From Dictyocoela muelleri (Eukaryota > Microsporidia), in NCBI GenBank assembly GCA_016256075.1, contig SDVU01000652.1:1-11568 (forward strand): 11,568 nucleotides of DNA, in the 5' to 3' direction. Positions 1 through 8,062 of the stretch are shown here, one piece after another. The position numbers and the translations under genes were made by a program. Every line of letters starts with the position of its first letter. Within the stretch, counting starts at the first letter, position 1. The notes under the pieces were generated by a model, which worked only from the letters and a program-made list of their open reading frames with translations, was not told the DNA's origin and did no database searches.

Positions 1-13
1 AAGAATCTTGCAC

Positions 14-360
14 TCATTCTTTTTTCGTGATTAAATAAACGTTAATTGCCTCTTCCGGGTATGAAGAGGATAAATCGGTATGTAATTTACTAAACACAGT
101 CATTCTGTTTTCATGCCGATGTTGATGTATCAGATTAGCGATTTATAACTCTCTTTAATAAAACATGTGTCTTATCGATTAATTCATTTAGAATCAATAT
201 CGCCGCCTTATCTTTATAATCATCATCAGGAAATGCGAAATTCATCATGACACATTTTATTGATGTAACAATTTAGTCCTTCTCTATAATTTCTTATTCT
301 GCCTATTATCGGACGCTTTTTATTAAAATTTTCAATAAATACTTTAAGTTTTTTTAATCG
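14..360 (-). pseudogene. Unrecognised broken coding relic
   Basis: On the minus strand three stretches in different frames read like protein rather than random AT-rich DNA. One runs 360-229 (includes IENFNKKRPIIGRIRNYREG), one 227-138 (includes KAAILILNELIDKTHVLLKR) and one about 145-17 (includes VFSKLHTDLSSSYPEEAINV), ending at a TGA at 14-16. They overlap or abut in order, as expected of one gene broken by two frameshifts and stops. Base composition here is less AT-extreme than in the next 300 bases. I do not recognise the family. It could be a decayed host gene or part of another mobile element. A stop lies directly upstream of 360, so the 5' end is missing or in yet another frame. Seen: the open stretches. 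Inferred: that they belong together. Confidence 0.35.
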
Positions 361-906
361 TTAGTTAGCCTAATAAGAGATTAAAATGATTAATTATTTG
401 CTTGTAATTAGAATTAAAAAAATAATATATTCGACAATTTGGTTATTTTAAAGTTACAAACAGATTTTTTAATTAATTTCCGAGATTTATATATCAGATT
501 TTTATAAAATGGTTTCATTAAAATTATCTTAAAAACCGTACAATTTGGTGATGCAATACACTTTTCGCAAATTTATACTCGACCAATAATGTTATTTCCC
601 ACAATAATTTCTAATAATTTGTAGGTTCACATAAAATTATCATTTATATCGATAAAAAATACAACTGTTTGCTTAAGTGCGCTTCTTTAGGATTTTTTCC
701 GCATTTTAAATATATGTGTATACATTTTTATGTATAAACACAAAAAGTATATCGGAAAAGCTAAATTTTGCCGAAAACGTACATATGAGATGTATATAGG
801 TTTCTTAAATATATTAGGCAAAAAGGAGTTTATTGAAAGTAATTTATATTTTCTTTGATTTTTTATTATACGAATTCCTATTTTTAAAAAGCATATATGA
901 TTTTTC
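361..906. other. AT-rich stretch, no supported gene
   Basis: No recognisable domain, RNA gene or terminal repeat is visible. A 90-codon open frame on the minus strand (687-959) starts inside the palindrome that follows and resembles nothing I know. Its composition (I, K, F, Y, L, N) is what AT-rich noncoding DNA would give, so it is not called a gene. Confidence 0.5.
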
Positions 907-1223
907 GGCACTGGGTATCTATTTTGACCCAAATTTAGTAAGCGTACATAAGAGCTCATAAAAAACCGATTTCATATTTTGAAAGATCATAGTTAAATAT
1001 CAGAGGAAAAATATTTTTTTCTTTGAATAAGTTCTTTATATGGTAATATTATCTAATCAGATCGAAGATCTGATCAGATAATATTACCATATAAAGAACT
1101 TATTCAAAGAAAAAAATATTTTTCCTCTGGTATTTAACTATGATCTTTCAAAATATGAAATCGGTTTTTTATGAGCTCTTATGTACGCTTACTAAATTTG
1201 GGGCAAAATGGATACCCAGTGCC
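907..1223. repeat. Long near-perfect palindrome (inverted duplication)
   Basis: The arm 907-1063 is the reverse complement of 1067-1223. The arms are of equal length (157 bp) with no indels, and only GAA lies between them (1064-1066). By eye there are four mismatches, about 97% identity. In a plus-strand transcript two of these would be G-U wobbles, so 155 of 157 positions could pair. The outer ends read ggcactggg and cccagtgcc. Homology stops abruptly outside them and no clear target-site duplication is seen. Each arm holds the same short reading (MSSYVRLLNLGQN), outward on opposite strands, and the readings diverge past the arm ends. It may be a recent inverted duplication, a fold-back element, a hairpin RNA source or an assembly artefact. 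Confidence 0.93.
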
Positions 1224-1613
1224 AGAATTAGTAATATACATTTTTTTCAGTGTAGTATAGCTGATTAGCATTTTGTCGAATCTTTATATAGAAACATAAG
1301 GAACCACCCCAGGTGTGGTAGTGAGTGAAGCGACACATTTTGGCAAAAAGGGTTAAACTATGAAAAAGTCACAACAATACAATTAATTATCTGTATTATG
1401 CCGAGTCATTGATAAAAAATAGCGCTAAAGCTAAGCTTATGGCTCCATACTAATGACCTATTACTTAAATATCAGGACGAAATGTCTAAAGACTATAGTT
1501 GTGGAATTTCTATTAGTAGAAATTATTAATATTGACAATATGTAGTATTTAAAATGTAGTATATCAAGAATATTTATTTAAATATAATATAGAGTAAATT
1601 AAAAGTTTCATAT
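1224..1613. other. Spacer between palindrome and LTR element, no supported gene
   Basis: No open frame with recognisable similarity. There is a small perfect hairpin at 1505-1524 (8-bp stem aatttcta/tagaaatt, 4-base loop), with no sign of a linked function. The relatively GC-rich patch around 1300-1350 was checked for a tRNA cloverleaf and none was found. Confidence 0.5.
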
Positions 1614-1859
1614 CGTCGTGACTACGACAGATTAAGAAGGTGTTTGATGGTTAATCTAAGAGTTAGGGGTAATTTTGACAGTTATTAAAGATTACGGGAT
1701 TTAAAGGTATATAAGGACGCGCCGATGTGCCTCTCATGCAATTCCCATCAATAAAAGATGATGCACTCAACACTTTGAAGATGAATAAACGTAATTAAAG
1801 ACAAATGTCTATATATAATCAACTACTTATTTATGGAAGCGTGCTTCACGGGCACATCA
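1614..1859 (+). repeat. 5' LTR of the Ty3/gypsy-like relic
   Basis: Direct repeat of 7412-7658. The best-conserved part is 1705-1859, about 87% identical by eye, and the first 90 bases are more diverged. A TATA-like sequence, gtatataagg (1707-1716), is kept in both copies, and such a box normally drives transcription from an LTR. The boundaries are set by comparison with the right LTR, whose ends read TGTCC...TCA; an end three bases earlier (GGACA in the right copy) is equally possible. Confidence 0.87.
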
Positions 1860-1989
1860 CCTTGAGCTCAAGAAACAATTTAAGACCCGAGACAAAAGAT
1901 GAGATAATACCACAACGATTTGAATTTTATTTTAGCCTTGAAACACAAATATAAAACTTAAACGAAGTTTTGCTATGCTTGAGAACATT

Positions 1990-2407
1990 GAGAGACAAAA
2001 CAAATTCAAATGGTGTGAAAATTTTCACAGACAGCACAAATTGCAGGATTTTCAACAGAATATGCCGGACAGGTTCTAAAATACTCAATATCTACAGAAT
2101 ATTTCAGTCTAGTCAGTTCTTTAAATAACGTTGAAGATATTATGAATATAATTTTTAGATTCAAATACCCTGAAAAAGATCACGTAAATACCTGAATCAA
2201 CTTTCTTACATAAAGAAAAATAATTATCTAAGAATAAATAAATTCAAAGACAAAATAATAATGACGTCGCATAAGTTAAGTATATACTTAAACTGGAACG
2301 ATGAAATGAAAAATACAAAAATAAAAGAAGCTTTTGGCTTAATGTCTTTCAAGAAGGACTCAGTTAGAAATGGTTCGATTAAACATAAATGACATTGATC
2401 AAATGTA
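1990..2407 (+). pseudogene. gag region of LTR relic, part before the MULE insertion
   Basis: This lies at the position expected for gag, directly after the 5' LTR and leader. Short readings such as FSTEYAGQVLKYSISTEYFS look like a capsid-type helical protein, and the region ends in a segment repeated on the far side of the MULE. The assignment rests mainly on position, since gag proteins are poorly conserved. It is a broken fossil with several interruptions. Confidence 0.55.
2340..2407 (+). repeat. Left copy of gag-derived direct repeat flanking the MULE
   Basis: This segment recurs at 4179-4244, on the other side of the MULE. The last 34 bases (2374-2407) are identical in the two copies, and the rest differ by a few substitutions and small indels. 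Weaker similarity may continue to about 2430 (right copy to about 4275). The length far exceeds the 8-11 bp target duplication usual for MULEs. Confidence 0.9.
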
Positions 2408-2436
2408 GGCTTCGTGACAACTCGATTATTTGACAC

Positions 2437-2497
2437 ATTTCGAACAAAAAAATAATGTGTAATAAAATTTTTGCAAAAACCCCTTCACATGAATAAA
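2437..2497 (+). repeat. Left terminal inverted repeat of MULE (degenerate)
   Basis: It matches the reverse complement of about 4069-4130. About 17 of 21 bases agree across gacacatttcgaacaaaaa, and a second block (tttttgcaaaaaccc, then tga) matches with small gaps. It overlaps the start of the transposase reading at 2489. Supported by eye only; a pairwise alignment would fix the ends. Confidence 0.5.
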
Positions 2498-3878
2498 AGT
2501 TTTGAAAACAATGAAAAAATGATTTTTTTAAATACAGAAAGAAAAAATGATGCTTTAATATATAAAAAACATTTATATTATTTTAAAAAAAATAAAAACT
2601 TCCTCGAAAATTTGAAAATGCCACGACAAAAATGCAACTGTAAATTAATAACTGATGAAGAAAAAATTTTAAATGAAAAAGAAATCTTTCATACCTGTAT
2701 TCCCACAACTAATGATGATGTCAAAAAGATCATTGTTAAAAACAACATATAGAAATTGGCTAAATAATCATATTTAAATACTGAACAGATAATTACAGAG
2801 ATATTTAAAAATCTTGATTCGGCCGAAATATATAAAATCTCGAAACACCGAAGTATATATAGAATGATAAATAGAGTTAGGGAATAAAAAAATTTTAATT
2901 ATGATTCTACGAACGATATACCTTCTGAGCTAAAAAAACAATGAATGTTACTAAATACCTGCAATATGATAGCGGTGTTCTTGATAAAAAAAGGATAATT
3001 ATATTAGCAAATTCTGAAAGACTCATTTTTTTTAAAAAATCCCGATACATGGTTATCAGATGAAACATTTGAAATGCCGCCATATAATTTTCGTCAAATT
3101 TATAAAATTTATACTAAGATTTTTGATAATTATATACCAATTGTTTAAAGAATTTTATCTTCAAAAAACAAAAATGCATACTTAAAATTTTTTATTGAAT
3201 TGAAAAAATTTGTATATATAGATCAAAATAAGTATTGGGTATTAGATTTTGAGAGTTCACCTATCAAAATTGCAAAAAAAATTGATAGAACAAAATTTTA
3301 TTATTGCCTTTTCCACTTTTCACAAATTATATGGCGAGATATCCAAAAAAATGGTTTGGTCATAAAATATAAAAATGATAAATAATTTAGGTTATATATA
3401 AAATGCTACTTGAAATTGCCTTTGTTCCGAAACAAGATTAAGACGCAATGTTTGAAAAATTTTATTTAAAGTATTTAGAAAAATTTAATTATCAGAAAGA
3501 AATAGCAACAATTGATTTATTTTATGAAAAATTTATAAATACTGATTAAAATTCTTTATGTAATTGGAGTTGTTTTGAAAGATTATTGAATGAAATCCCT
3601 TTTACAATAAATGTCTGTGAAGGATATAATAGATCCTTAAATGCGCATTAAAAGGGAAATCATTTTTCTATTGTAAAATTTATCATGATTTTGCGAACAA
3701 GGATCATATTCAAGAAAAGAAAATAAATGATATTTTAACAACGAGAGAAAATAAAAATTTATCAAGTAAATTTAAACAAAAAATTGATTCATTAAGAAAA
3801 GTTATATCAAAATACAATGAATATTTTGACATTTTATTTTTAAAAACTGTGGCCATGGTATATGATTTCAGCATTTAA
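2489..3878 (+). pseudogene. FLYWCH-MULE transposase, broken
   Basis: Transposase relic of about 463 codons that would have cut and joined the transposon ends in the nucleus. A FLYWCH-type zinc-binding region lies in the open part 2489-2752 (MPRQKCNCKLITDEEK, then FHTC; Cys/Cys and His/Cys pairs). The DDE core follows: first Asp at 3059 (WLSDETFE), second Asp at 3245 (LDFES), then the MULE-typical C-x2-H (YYCLFHFSQ, Cys at 3305) and WRDIQKNGL. IAFVP follows at about 3418, and the putative catalytic Glu is at 3619 (NVCEGYNRSLNAH). The charged C-terminal tail ends at a TAA at 3876-3878. In-frame stops include 2750, 2765, 2885, 2942, about 2996-3005, about 3146, 3383, and two more in the last third; the frame shifts near 3390-3403 and again near 3690-3700. 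ATG 2489 is the first start in frame. It is clearly dead; all three catalytic residues are still visible. Confidence 0.88.
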
Positions 3879-3940
3879 TAAATATTTTTTAGCAAATAAT
3901 TTTTAAGAATTAATTATTCTTTTTTAGAAAATTAATTTAT

Positions 3941-4035
3941 TTTATTAATTTGAATTTATTACTTTGATTTTATTAATTTGAATTTATTAATTTGAATTTA
4001 TAAATTTGAATTAATTAATTTAAATTTATTGATTA
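3941..4035. repeat. AT-only minisatellite, about 14-bp unit
   Basis: About six and a half copies of tttattaatttgaa lie in tandem, varying between 13 and 15 bp and decaying toward the right. The array fills the gap between the transposase stop and the right inverted repeat of the MULE. It looks like replication-slippage expansion in subterminal transposon DNA; no function is implied. Confidence 0.88.
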
Positions 4036-4068
4036 GTATATCAATTTTAAAAATTTATTTTTTTAGAT

Positions 4069-4130
4069 TGGTCATATGGGTATTTTGAAAAAAAATCTAC
4101 GACCCTTTTTTTTATTCGAAAGTGGTCGTT
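4069..4130 (-). repeat. Right terminal inverted repeat of MULE (degenerate)
   Basis: Reverse-complement partner of about 2437-2497, matched through the attcgaaagtggtc block and the A/T-run next to it. The outer boundary merges with the hairpin 4125-4171, so where the true transposon end lies cannot be settled by eye. Confidence 0.5.
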
Positions 4131-4171
4131 TTGTTCAAACTAGATCTTTGGTCCAGTTTGGATAAAACGGC
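4125..4171. repeat. Hairpin at the right end of the MULE
   Basis: Two 22-base arms (4125-4146 and 4150-4171) are inverted copies around a 3-base TTT centre, with 17 of 22 positions exactly complementary. Four of the five differences would be G-U pairs in one strand's RNA, so 21 of 22 could pair. It lies just inside the right copy of the gag-derived repeat. Possible readings are a fold-back of the transposon tip, an end-to-end joint of two tips, or repair debris. Confidence 0.8.
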
Positions 4172-4178
4172 TTTTTAC

Positions 4179-4244
4179 TAATGTCTTTATAGAGGACTCA
4201 GTTGAAATGATTCGATTAAACATAAATGACATTGATCAAATGTA
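4179..4244 (+). repeat. Right copy of gag-derived direct repeat flanking the MULE
   Basis: Counterpart of 2340-2407, with 34 identical bases (4211-4244) and weaker similarity upstream. It reads on into the rest of the gag region, so this copy is joined to the native downstream sequence and the left copy to the native upstream sequence. Confidence 0.9.
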
Positions 4245-4450
4245 TAATCTTATTGACACTACCGAGACGAGATTAATTAGGCAATCAGGAAACGCAAATT
4301 GGCTAAAGCGATCTAAAAAAGACTCATAGCGTGACAATAAGTCCAATAAAATAAACCGAAGACGTAAAAAATATTGCTAATTTCATAAGACATCGACACT
4401 TGACACTTAAAATTGTCGTATGCTCAAAAGGAAAGCCGATTCAAGAAAAA
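4245..4450 (+). pseudogene. gag 3' region of LTR relic (basic, zinc-knuckle-like)
   Basis: Directly after the gag repeat the sequence reads basic (for example KSNKINRRRKKYC), followed by a Cys/His-containing stretch. This suits the nucleocapsid part of gag just before the protease. It is broken. The identification is by position and composition. Confidence 0.5.
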
Positions 4451-4489
4451 TGAATTCTGAAAAAAACGATGAAAAAAGAGAGAAATACA

Positions 4490-4865
4490 TTCATAAAAGA
4501 ACTTAGAATTGAATCACAGCTTATTGAAATATATGCTAAAATTAATAGTAAGATTTATATATTTCTAATTGTTAATGAATCTGTTTATTCCTATATTGAT
4601 TAAAATATAGTAAATGAAAACTAACTCAAGGTTGAGGAGACGACAAAATGCTCTGCGATACTAGTGAACGAGTCAACTATTGAAACTGCAAATTAAACCA
4701 GTATATTATTTAATATACAAGAATATGAATCAGTTCTATACAAATCAAGGTTAAAATTATAAAGAATATGTCATTATCGGGTATTTTAGGCATTAACTTT
4801 TTATTAGATAACAACGCTTGTATTGATATCGCTGTTGGTATTCTAACTCTGGGCGTAAAGCACTA
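4490..4865 (+). pseudogene. Retropepsin-like protease region of LTR relic
   Basis: Between gag and RT. A reading near 4790-4855 (ILGINFLLDNNACIDI) matches the C-terminal hallmark of retroviral-type aspartic proteases (ILG-x-D/N-F-L, then a hydrophobic strand). The stretch around 4530-4600 sits where the active-site loop is expected. This family cuts the element's polyprotein. Broken fossil. Confidence 0.65.
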
Positions 4866-4989
4866 AGAAATAACAGTTACTAATAAAAACAATGAATTCG
4901 ACAATCAATTGATACTAAAAACACATAAAAAACAAATTTAAAACATAATTTAAATCCAGAATTTCGCGAGTTAATTATAAAATATAATT

Positions 4990-5720
4990 GAACAATAAAC
5001 CTTTAGGAATGATAAAATCAGCCAGTCACCACATTAAACTTAGAGAAGAAAGGATTATAAACATGCCATCATATAGAATATAACCAAGAATTATTCATTT
5101 GGTTAATGATGAAATAAGAAAATTGATAACACTCGGCGTAATCAGAGCAAAAAATTCAGCTTATTGCTCTCCATTTTTTCCAATACTAAAAATAAATAGA
5201 AAGATTCGGTTGCTCATTGACTTCGGAGCACTAAACAAATTTACTGTACCCACATCTTATTTTTTTCCAACTGTAAATGATATCCTTACCCAATTAGATA
5301 ACTCAACTATCTATTCAAAAATAGATCTGAATCTCGGATATTAACAAATTCCACCAGCAAAGATTCTATTAAGTATGCTGCCTTCTCGATAAATAATAAA
5401 GGATATGATTTTTTTCGAATTCAGTTTGGTTTAATAAACGCACTTTGTACGTTTCAGGAAGCTATGGACAATTTGTTTGGTAATTATGATTTTGTAAAGG
5501 TCTACCTTGAGGATATTCTAATACATTCAGAAACTGAAGACATTCATCTGCAACATATCAAACAAGTTTCAAATATATTATATGAAAATAACATATTAAT
5601 TAATTTTGATAAATGCGAGTTTTTTAAAAAAAATAAATATCCTTTTTAAGACCACGATATCAGCTGAAGGTATAAAAGCAAACGTTGATAAAATTAATAC
5701 CTTAAAAGAGATTAAACCAA
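4990..5720 (+). pseudogene. Reverse transcriptase region of LTR relic
   Basis: Clear Ty3/gypsy-type RT signatures appear in order. IRKLITLGVIRAKNSAYCSP at about 5110-5170 is the EL-x2-G-x-I-x-x-S-x-S-P-type entry. KIRLLIDFGALNKFTVP at about 5200-5255 is the RxCxDYRxLN-type block, followed by TQLDNSTIYSKIDLNLGY. The YxDD-box segment is at about 5510 (VYLEDILIHSE), followed by HLQHIKQVSNILYENNI and KCEF. RT copies element RNA into DNA. The region is broken into short open pieces and is treated as a fossil. Confidence 0.92.
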
Positions 5721-5899
5721 AAAATAAAAATATATTCAGCGTATCATAGGTATCATAAATTGATACAGGAACTTTATAAGAAAAGCAAGTAATAAAACTT
5801 TGTTTTTAACAAAAAAAATTATCAAAAAATCCTGCATTCTTCTGGAGCTCTGCAGATTCAAATGAGTTATCTAAAATCATTGAAGAAATTGAATTGAAA

Positions 5900-6260
5900 A
5901 TACAACAAAAATATCCTGACCCTTATGGCGAGTTTTAACTTGACACTTATGCTACTGAATGTGCGATTGGGAGTGTATTATCACAAAATAACAAATCGAT
6001 TGGCGTTTAATATTATAAATTAAATGAATCCGAAAAAAACTATGCAGTATCTGAAAAGGAATTATTTGCTATCATTAAGTCGCTTCTATACTTCAAGCCA
6101 ATAATCTTCACTAACAAAGTGATAATTCATACTGATAATAAGAATCTGATTCCAGGAAAACCCCTAACTAATAGAATACAACGATGGAATCTCTTAATTA
6201 AAGAATTTAACTATGAAATTAAACACATTAATGGCGGAAAATTTTTTTTTCCGACGCCTT
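5900..6260 (+). pseudogene. RNase H region of LTR relic
   Basis: The reading AVSEKELFAIIKSLLYFKP at about 6043-6100, then VIIHTDNKNL (about 6120-6150) and RIQRWNLLIKEFNYEIKHIN (about 6172-6231), is the standard Ty3/gypsy RNase H block directly after RT. It would degrade RNA in the RNA-DNA hybrid. Part of a broken fossil. Confidence 0.9.
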
Positions 6261-6409
6261 TTCTAGAATAAATTTATTAAATAATAATATACTAATAAAA
6301 ATTGACTAGTAAAATTTTAAAATATTTCAAAAAGAAAATATAAAAATAAATGAAAAGGCGAAGGAAAGAAAATTCATCATAAATGAAAATAAATTTATAA
6401 ATGATAAAA

Positions 6410-7060
6410 ATAAAAGAATCGTAATACCCGATAACTATAAAAATGAATTCTTAAGAGATTTAAACAATCAACTAATACACCCTGAGACACGTCGAACCTT
6501 TCTTACTTTAAGAAACTATTTTTACTGTACTCGCCTGAAAAAAAATCATCAATTACTGAACAATGTGAAGTTTGTATGAGAACAAAAAACACGTCCAAAA
6601 TTTATGGTTTCTCTAAAGGATTTTTATTTGGTAATAAATGTATTGAATTTGTTTCGAGTGATATTTTTAGACCAATTAAATTATGACATTTCAAGACCGC
6701 AGATAAATATGAATATTTTTACATTATTACCTACACAGACATATACAGTCGATTCACAGATATATTTAAAATATTTGATATCACTACGAAAACGATGTTA
6801 AAAAAATTAAAAAATGGTGTGTTAAATATGGTATACCGAAAATTTTTCTATCAGACCAGGGGAGACAATATATAAGTTCCAAATTCAAAAGAAATCTAAA
6901 TGAAAATAAAATAAGCCATAAATTGACTTCAGCATATAAATCTTCTTGCAACGGAATATAAGAAAAGAAAAATAGCATTATTTGGACGAATTGTAGAATA
7001 TCTCGTAGTTCAACTTTAAACGAGCTAATCAGAAATATCTTCATAGGTTTAAACTTTACA
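6410..7060 (+). pseudogene. Integrase region of LTR relic
   Basis: An N-terminal zinc-binding-type segment lies at about 6475-6580 (HPETRRTFLTLRNYFYCTRL and the following Cys pair). A core-like part follows at about 6660-6990, with GIPKIFLSDQGRQYISSKFK near 6830-6890, matching the second catalytic Asp region of retroelement integrases. Integrase after RNase H supports the Ty3/gypsy assignment. No chromodomain is recognised downstream. Broken fossil. Confidence 0.85.
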
Positions 7061-7397
7061 AGTTATTCGAGAATAGGTTATTATCTATATGAATTAGTTT
7101 TTAAATATTCACCTATCGATATTTTTAAGAGAAATATAGAACCGGTATTAAAAATTGTGAAATAAAAAGAGTTCAAAATATGTAAAGATAACGAAAATAA
7201 GCGAAACGGCAAAATAATAAAGCATAAATATAATATAGGCGATATGATATAAAAAAAAGAAAAACAGCCCAGATAAAGTTCATGATAAATGGTCTGTCCC
7301 CTTTCAAAATAATTTAAATTCTCAATGAGGATACTTTTATAATTGACGTAAAGAATAAAACAACGAGACAAAATGTTAATAATATAAAACTATTTTT

Positions 7398-7411
7398 CGG
7401 GGGAGAAAATA
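7398..7411 (+). promoter_or_regulatory. Polypurine tract of LTR relic
   Basis: The sequence cgggggagaaaata lies immediately before the right LTR. A purine run here is the usual primer site for second-strand synthesis in LTR elements. This helps fix the LTR start at TGTCC (7412). Confidence 0.7.
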
Positions 7412-7658
7412 TGTCCTGATTAACGACAGATTATGAAAGTTTTTGGAGGTTAAACTAAAATTTGATGGTATTTTTGACAGTAATTAAAAGATGACGGGAT
7501 TTAAAGGTATATAAGGACGCGCAATGTACCCCTCATGCAATTACCATCATTAAACGATGATGCCTTTAACTCTTTGAAGATGAAAAAACGTGATTCAAGA
7601 CAAATGTCCATATATAATCAATTACTTATTTATGGACGTGTGCTTCCCGGGGACATCA
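7412..7658 (+). repeat. 3' LTR of the Ty3/gypsy-like relic
   Basis: Starts TGTCC after the polypurine tract and ends GGACATCA, giving TG...CA ends; TGTCC and GGACA also form a 5-bp inverted repeat. It keeps the same TATA-like gtatataagg (7507-7516) as the left copy. It is diverged from 1614-1859, as expected of an old insertion. Confidence 0.87.
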
Positions 7659-7698
7659 ATATATTATCTAAAAAGTAAAATCATCTCATCGAAGTTAC

Positions 7699-7726
7699 AA
7701 TAATTTATATAATTATATAAATTATT
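7699..7726. repeat. Perfect 28-bp AT palindrome
   Basis: The sequence equals its own reverse complement over 28 bases (starts aataatttatata) and has no G or C. It lies about 40 bp past the 3' LTR, in the roughly 400-bp gene-free gap before the Merlin element. Short AT palindromes arise easily in such DNA, but 28 exact bases is longer than typical. Confidence 0.9.
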
Positions 7727-7915
7727 AAAAATAACCTTATTATTAGCTTAACTAAAAATTTCCATGTACAACAGTAATATAAATATGTAGTAAAGGAGAT
7801 TGTTAATTTGAATATATTGTTCTATAAATTACAAATATATTTTTACTTTAACGTCTTAAAAATATTCAACTTATATTAAAATATCTTTCCTATATATATG
7901 CTGACAATATTTATG

Positions 7916-7995
7916 TTTTGATTATCAGGAACCTTTTTATAGATACGAGAAAAGAATAATAAACATTTCTAATGTATCATTTATGTAAAATCCAT
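7916..7995 (+). repeat. Direct repeat, left copy (partner 9796-9877)
   Basis: About 80 bp that recur as 9796-9877 in the same orientation, about 80% identical by eye, including the exact blocks gaaaagaataata and tatcatttatgtaaaa. No coding content. It lies left of the Merlin element, outside its inverted repeats. Confidence 0.85.
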
Positions 7996-8062
7996 AAGTC
8001 CGTCTTACGTCTTTGATGAAATACGGGTTATGGCTAATAGGAATTTAAATCATGCGAATTTC

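Larger units (their letters stand above)
2437..4171 (+). mobile_element. MULE (Mutator-like) DNA transposon relic
   Basis: A non-autonomous relic of a Mutator-like element, holding a FLYWCH-plus-MULE transposase pseudogene (2489-3878), a subterminal AT-rich tandem repeat and a terminal hairpin. Degenerate inverted repeats are visible between about 2437-2497 and 4069-4130: the core gacacatttcgaac on the left matches gaccactttcgaat on the reversed right end, followed by an A-run and a second matching block. The right end extends further, as the hairpin 4125-4171; the left end lacks an equivalent and may be trimmed. It sits inside the gag part of the LTR element. No short target-site duplication is seen; instead gag sequence is duplicated on both sides. 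Exact ends are uncertain by tens of bases. Confidence 0.8.
1614..7658 (+). mobile_element. Ty3/gypsy-like LTR retroelement relic, with nested MULE
   Basis: Two direct repeats of about 246 bp (1614-1859 and 7412-7658) enclose regions resembling gag, an aspartic protease, reverse transcriptase, RNase H and integrase, in that order. RT and RNase H before integrase is the Ty3/gypsy arrangement, not Ty1/copia. A purine-rich tract precedes the right LTR. The flanks share a short ATAT (1610-1613 and 7659-7662) that may be the remnant of a target-site duplication. The element is heavily broken, with many interruptions throughout. The LTRs differ at roughly 15% of positions by eye, so it is old. A MULE DNA transposon of about 1.7 kb sits inside the gag region, leaving about 4.3 kb of retroelement, near the usual size. 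Treated as a fossil. Confidence 0.9.

Noticed and set aside
687-959. 90-codon open frame on the minus strand
   Set aside because: Its start lies within the palindrome, its composition is that of AT-rich noncoding DNA and no domain is recognised.
1295-1390. GC-richer patch that might be a tRNA or other RNA gene
   Set aside because: No cloverleaf arms or proper A and B box pair could be fitted; only a weak accac/gtggt hairpin is present.
2224-2436. 70-codon open frame on the minus strand
   Set aside because: It is antisense to the gag region of the LTR relic and has no recognisable content.
3941-4035. Possible CRISPR-like array
   Set aside because: The 14-bp units are directly tandem with no unique spacers; it is a minisatellite in a eukaryotic transposon.
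6784-7371. Two hydrophobic open frames on the minus strand (6784-7044 and 7081-7371)
   Set aside because: They are antisense to the integrase region and its tail; runs of F, L and I come from A-rich sense sequence.
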